Origin: Allacma fusca
Lineage: Eukaryota; Arthropoda; Collembola; Symphypleona; Sminthuridae
Length of the DNA: 64,000 bases
Direction: 5' to 3'
NCBI GenBank assembly: GCA_947179485.1
Contig: OX359246.1
Span: 70,769,508 to 70,833,507 of the forward strand
A program made the translations under genes and the position numbers. Below are positions 60,803 through 64,000 of the stretch, one piece after another (positions within the stretch are counted from its first letter, which is position 1; the number at the start of each line of letters is the position of its first letter). The notes under the pieces were generated by a model. The model saw nothing but the letters and a program-made list of their open reading frames with translations. It was not told where the DNA came from and did not search any database.

Positions 60803-62971
60803 GTTAGTAAATATTTAAAGTTGTAAATTAATAAGTGTTATTAGACTTGGGGTGTAGTAACCCTTTAAGTTTTAAAATACAGTCAAAAATATTTGGCTAG
60901 TACGTTCAATTATTTGCGTTTTGACGGATTTGGAGTGTTTTAGATGAAGTGGTTCAAATTTCAAAGCTACTGGAAATTTTGGTGATTATTTTTGTGGCGT
61001 AGTTGAAAATAAATACGATTTTGTATTCAGTAATAATTATTGTTGATTGATTAAATTAATTAATTTCAGGGTATTGAAGCTAATAAGCGTCAAAATGAGA
61101 AAAATTGGAGCCGAAATATAATTAATGTCATGTAACATTCGTGTGATAATGGAAAAAGATTGTTTGTTATGTCAATATGGGATTTCTGATACTTGTGCTA
61201 ATTGTTGTTATTTACGTCAAAATGTGAAACAGTACTTTCAACTTTATTGTTTGAAGATAATTATTTAACGGATTTGTCAATCGCTGTAACATCGAGGGAA
61301 CGCTCGCATATAAAAATGTTGTTAAATTATTTTATGTTTAATGTAAGGATGTAAATACGAGGGGGTTAAATTTGTTTGTGTTTGTTGTAATTAATTGTTT
61401 TTTTTTTTCGTTTAGTGCTTTTCCCGTTGGCCAGATGAGCCCTTCGAAGAGATGGATAGCACTTTGGCGGTTCAGCAATGGATTCAGCAAACGATAAATA
61501 GAGATGCATCTCTGATAAGTGCAATCCTGACCCCTCCTGAAACTCAAGATGAGGAAGTTTGGAAGTATGAGCACTTGAGGCAATTTTGCATGGAATTAAA
61601 TGGTCTGGCCGTGGTTTTACAAGTGGAGTGTTCCCCTGAGACTTGTAACCAAATGACTGCTACGGAGCAATGGATCTTTTTATGTGCGGCTCATAAATCA
61701 CCCAAAGAGTGTCCCGCCATTGACTACACCAGGCATACTCTGGATGGGGCAGCTTGTCTCCTCAATTCTAACAAATACTTCCCTAGCAGGTTGGGACAGT
61801 TGTTTTTGAAAATGGTAGCAATAGAAATTACTTGCTGTTTCAAATGTATTCAGACAGTTAATTAATAAGTACAAGCTAGAAGTTGTGTCTTCACAGAACG
61901 TTACGAGTTTCCATATGGAAACATTTGACTTATTTTAGGATCTTCTTCGGTGTCATTTTAGAGAAAGATTTATCAGTTGTGTCGAAGCGGGTCACAGTTG
62001 GATATTTTAGTTACTTGCGGTTGGATTCTAGTAAATAGCGTTTGGTCCATTGTTTGTTGAATGATCGATAGTAGAATTGAGGAGTTTATGCTGTTATTTT
62101 ATTTTTCGAAGTTAAGAAAAGCAGCTCACAAGTTAGTACTTATTCTTAATACTGTTTCTGCTTAAGTTTTATGTGTAAATGATGTCAAATGTTTTGAGCG
62201 TTTTCATGAGATTTTAAAAACTGACACAACCTACATGAAAGCGTATGGTCCCCACAAAACTCTTTAAACAGGACTAAAGTTTTAAAGGGCTTCTTGTTGT
62301 GTATATGTTAGCTGAAATGTGGTTGCATGAGGAAATTAATATTTAACCGACATTCCGAGTCAACCTCACAAATTAGAATTTAGAAAAGTTCTTGTATTAT
62401 GAAAGGAGATGTCAAATATTAGAAAGGTGCAAGTATTCTCCCGAAATACGTGAAAAAATCCTGTTCAATGAAATGATCTTGCAGTAGAACTAGTTACAAA
62501 AGTTTAATTAGAAATATTTTATCTTTATTAAAGACATTAAAGTGTCATAAATGTTCAGCATGATGTTTAATGTACAGTGTCGATTTAAAGCTATTTGTAA
62601 TATTAACAATTTATAAGAGGTTAAATATAATAATTATGCTTTAATGCAGGGTATCAATTCGTGAGTCATCGTTAGGGAAATTGGGATCGGTTTGTCGACG
62701 CGTCTACCGGATTTTCTCTCACGCCTATTTTCATCATAAAGCCCTCTTTGATGAATTCGAGTCGAAGTCATATCTCTGCAAGCGATTCACGTCTTTTGTC
62801 ATCAAGTATAATCTAATGTCAAGGGAGAATCTCATCGTGCCGAATATGGAAGTAGACAGTAAAGGCGTAGTCACACCCAGTACTGGCGGTGCTAACGTCG
62901 GAGGTGGAGACACTGTCAAGCAAAGTAATGGAGCCCCTGGGACAGTGGTGACTTCCGAATCTGAAGCTTAA
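60749..62971 (+). CDS. MOB4: MOB4 (phocein/Mob-like protein), gene span with three coding exons
   Basis: MOB4 is a non-catalytic adaptor of the STRIPAK complex, where it sits with striatin and PP2A and restrains Hippo-type kinases; it has also been linked to vesicle traffic. Joining 60749-60802, 61416-61789 and 62650-62971 gives 249 residues, phases agreeing. The N-terminus ([17 protein letters not shown]) and the core match animal MOB4 almost residue for residue, for example [20 protein letters not shown] and [20 protein letters not shown]. The MOB zinc ligands are visible: Cys90 and Cys95 (ECSPETC) and His167 and His172 (SHAYFHH). The usual length is about 225; the extra residues form a Gly/Thr/Ser-rich linker before the conserved terminal SESEA. 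It is transcribed away from the cytochrome b561 gene. Confidence 0.97.
61416..61789 (+). CDS. MOB4: MOB4 exon 2
   Basis: The exon is 374 bases, with acceptor ttcgtttag and donor gttggg, leaving in phase 2 (split Arg). It covers most of the MOB fold, including the two zinc cysteines and the run up to NKYFPS. The frame would run on 24 codons into the intron, so the apparent open frame is longer than the exon. Confidence 0.96.
61790..62649 (+). other. MOB4 intron
   Basis: 860 bases, AT-rich, starting gttggg and ending ttaatgcag. No other feature is seen. The other coding intron (60803-61415, 613 bases) is similar. Confidence 0.9.
62650..62971 (+). CDS. MOB4: MOB4 exon 3 (C-terminus)
   Basis: Acceptor ttaatgcag; the exon completes Arg143, then reads [17 protein letters not shown], the zinc histidines, [16 protein letters not shown], and a low-complexity tail ([12 protein letters not shown]) ending in SESEA and TAA. 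The tail is about 20 residues longer than in vertebrates. Confidence 0.96.
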
Positions 62972-63500
62972 CCATACTTTATTTATATTTATTATTTAAA
63001 TTCCATAATTAATTCTTAACTCACAACACAACGTTTACTGTAGTTTGCAGTCTAACCTCCACAATTTAATTGTGACAATTTATCTAGGGCTTTTAGTTAA
63101 TTGTACCAGTGTGCTGAATTGTATTGGTAATTATTGGAATTTACATCCGTGTCACGACAAATTGATTAACTGCCGTTTTTGTTCTACTCTCTTCGGAGGA
63201 TCTTAAACAATTTAATGTATTTGTATTTTGTAACTCTTGAGTTGACGCTAGGAAAGAGCTGTTTGAAACGCAGCTGCAATAACAATTCTGAATGGGAACA
63301 CCATAACCTTTTGCAATTGTAATTAATATATTTCATGTTTTCACGTTTTGTGTTTTTAAATTGCATGATTTCAGTTCAAGATATTACAATTACAATAATT
63401 GATTGCTTTTATGTATGTAAATAGCATAAGTTCATTTGCGTTTTCCTATTTACGAAAATACGAACATTTGTCCTGAAATAAAGTAAGGAAGCTGATTTTT
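62972..63500 (+). other. MOB4 3' untranslated region
   Basis: Sequence after the TAA has no other coding signal, and the AATAAA at 63477-63482 gives a UTR of roughly 520 bases. The minus-strand frame at 63184-63366 is a chance frame. Confidence 0.6.
63477..63482 (+). terminator. MOB4 poly(A) signal
   Basis: A canonical AATAAA follows the last coding exon with no closer exact match at a sensible place. Cleavage would fall about 15-25 bases downstream. Confidence 0.6.
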
Positions 63501-63775
63501 ACGCTAATCGTACAATTTTCCCTATTGTGTATTAATTAAATTAGGCTCTTTACAGCGCCTCATCCATGGTCACCTGCTTCTGTAAATATTTATAGTTAAT
63601 TTATTGAATAGCCCTACAAGTAATTACTATTTAATTCTTATTGAATTGCATATGAAGTAGGTTCGGTACTATGTCCTCAAGTGCATATATACATAATGTC
63701 CTTGAACCTACTATTCATTTTGTTTACTTATATATGTATACTTCCACTTCAGCTTGTTATACTTATATGATCCAG

Positions 63776-63878
63776 GATCCCAGAGCTGCAAGGCTACTCA
63801 AACCAAGTCCCCTTCACTTGTTTCACCAAAGGCCCACAAGAGTGGATCGTGGAAAGTCCTCCGGGAAATTACGTTCAA
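63776..63878 (+). CDS. Weak candidate exon of an unknown downstream gene
   Basis: A possible acceptor (atatgatccag) and donor (gtatct) bracket 103 bases that are open in two frames (DPRAARLLKPSPLHLFHQRP or SQSCKATQTKSPSLVSPK). The DNA is more GC-rich than its flanks. No family is recognised, and the true frame cannot be chosen. Confidence 0.2.
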
Positions 63879-63972
63879 GTATCTATCTGCTTATAATCCT
63901 TTGAAATTACAGTACTGGTCAATTCTTATAAATTCACAAGTTACCCTATTATTTTCATTTTGTACAGTTTTG

Positions 63973-64000
63973 CTCAAATCCTTTGTTTTTTTTATTCCAG
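63973..64000 (+). other. Probable 3' splice site at the window edge
   Basis: The window ends in a long T-rich tract and ccag ('tttgttttttttattccag'), a textbook plus-strand acceptor. If real, an exon begins at the first base beyond the window. Confidence 0.45.

Overview
This is a 64 kb piece of an AT-rich animal genome, most likely an arthropod. Genes are few, introns are long, and there are many microsatellites and minisatellites. The protein sequences are clearly metazoan. A copepod such as a sea louse would fit the general look, but that is a guess from style only.

Two host genes can be read exon by exon. (1) A cytochrome b561-family gene (six-helix, di-haem, ascorbate-dependent transmembrane reductase) lies on the minus strand. 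Its shared core exons are at 18284-19473. It has two alternative last exons, 17273-17429 and 14957-15101, which each encode a different sixth helix and tail. The best first coding exon is at 45085-45155, about 25.6 kb upstream, and further candidate first exons at 26740-26822, 55302-55387 and 56231-56301 all end in the same splice phase. (2) MOB4 (phocein), a subunit of the STRIPAK phosphatase-kinase complex, lies on the plus strand at 60749-62971. It has three coding exons plus a probable non-coding first exon ending at 60597. The two genes are arranged head to head.

Layout: 1-14.7 kb has no recognised gene. It holds three minisatellite regions (about 1.9-2.2, 3.9-5.3 and 7.6-8.6 kb), a short hAT-like element with 8-bp target duplications (10942-11936) and an unidentified open frame of about 179 codons (12107-12643). 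14.9-19.5 kb is the cytochrome b561 core. 19.5-45 kb is its long first intron, with microsatellites, small tandem repeats and a few weak exon candidates. 45-58.9 kb holds first-exon candidates, a degenerate minisatellite (48.6-49.5 kb) and three copies of a repeat carrying a perfect or near-perfect TTGACCTAGGTCAA palindrome. 58911-60073 is a decayed hAT DNA transposon with perfect ends, 8-bp target duplications and a recognisable transposase C-terminal piece, about 0.4-0.5 kb upstream of the MOB4 leader exon. 60.5-63.5 kb is MOB4. The last 28 bases of the window read as a strong plus-strand splice acceptor, so another gene may begin beyond the edge.

The most interesting biology is the architecture of the cytochrome b561 gene: alternative last exons swap helix 6 and the cytoplasmic tail, and possible multiple first exons swap the N-terminal tail, while the haem core stays constant. 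I recognised no RNA gene and no LTR or virus-like element.
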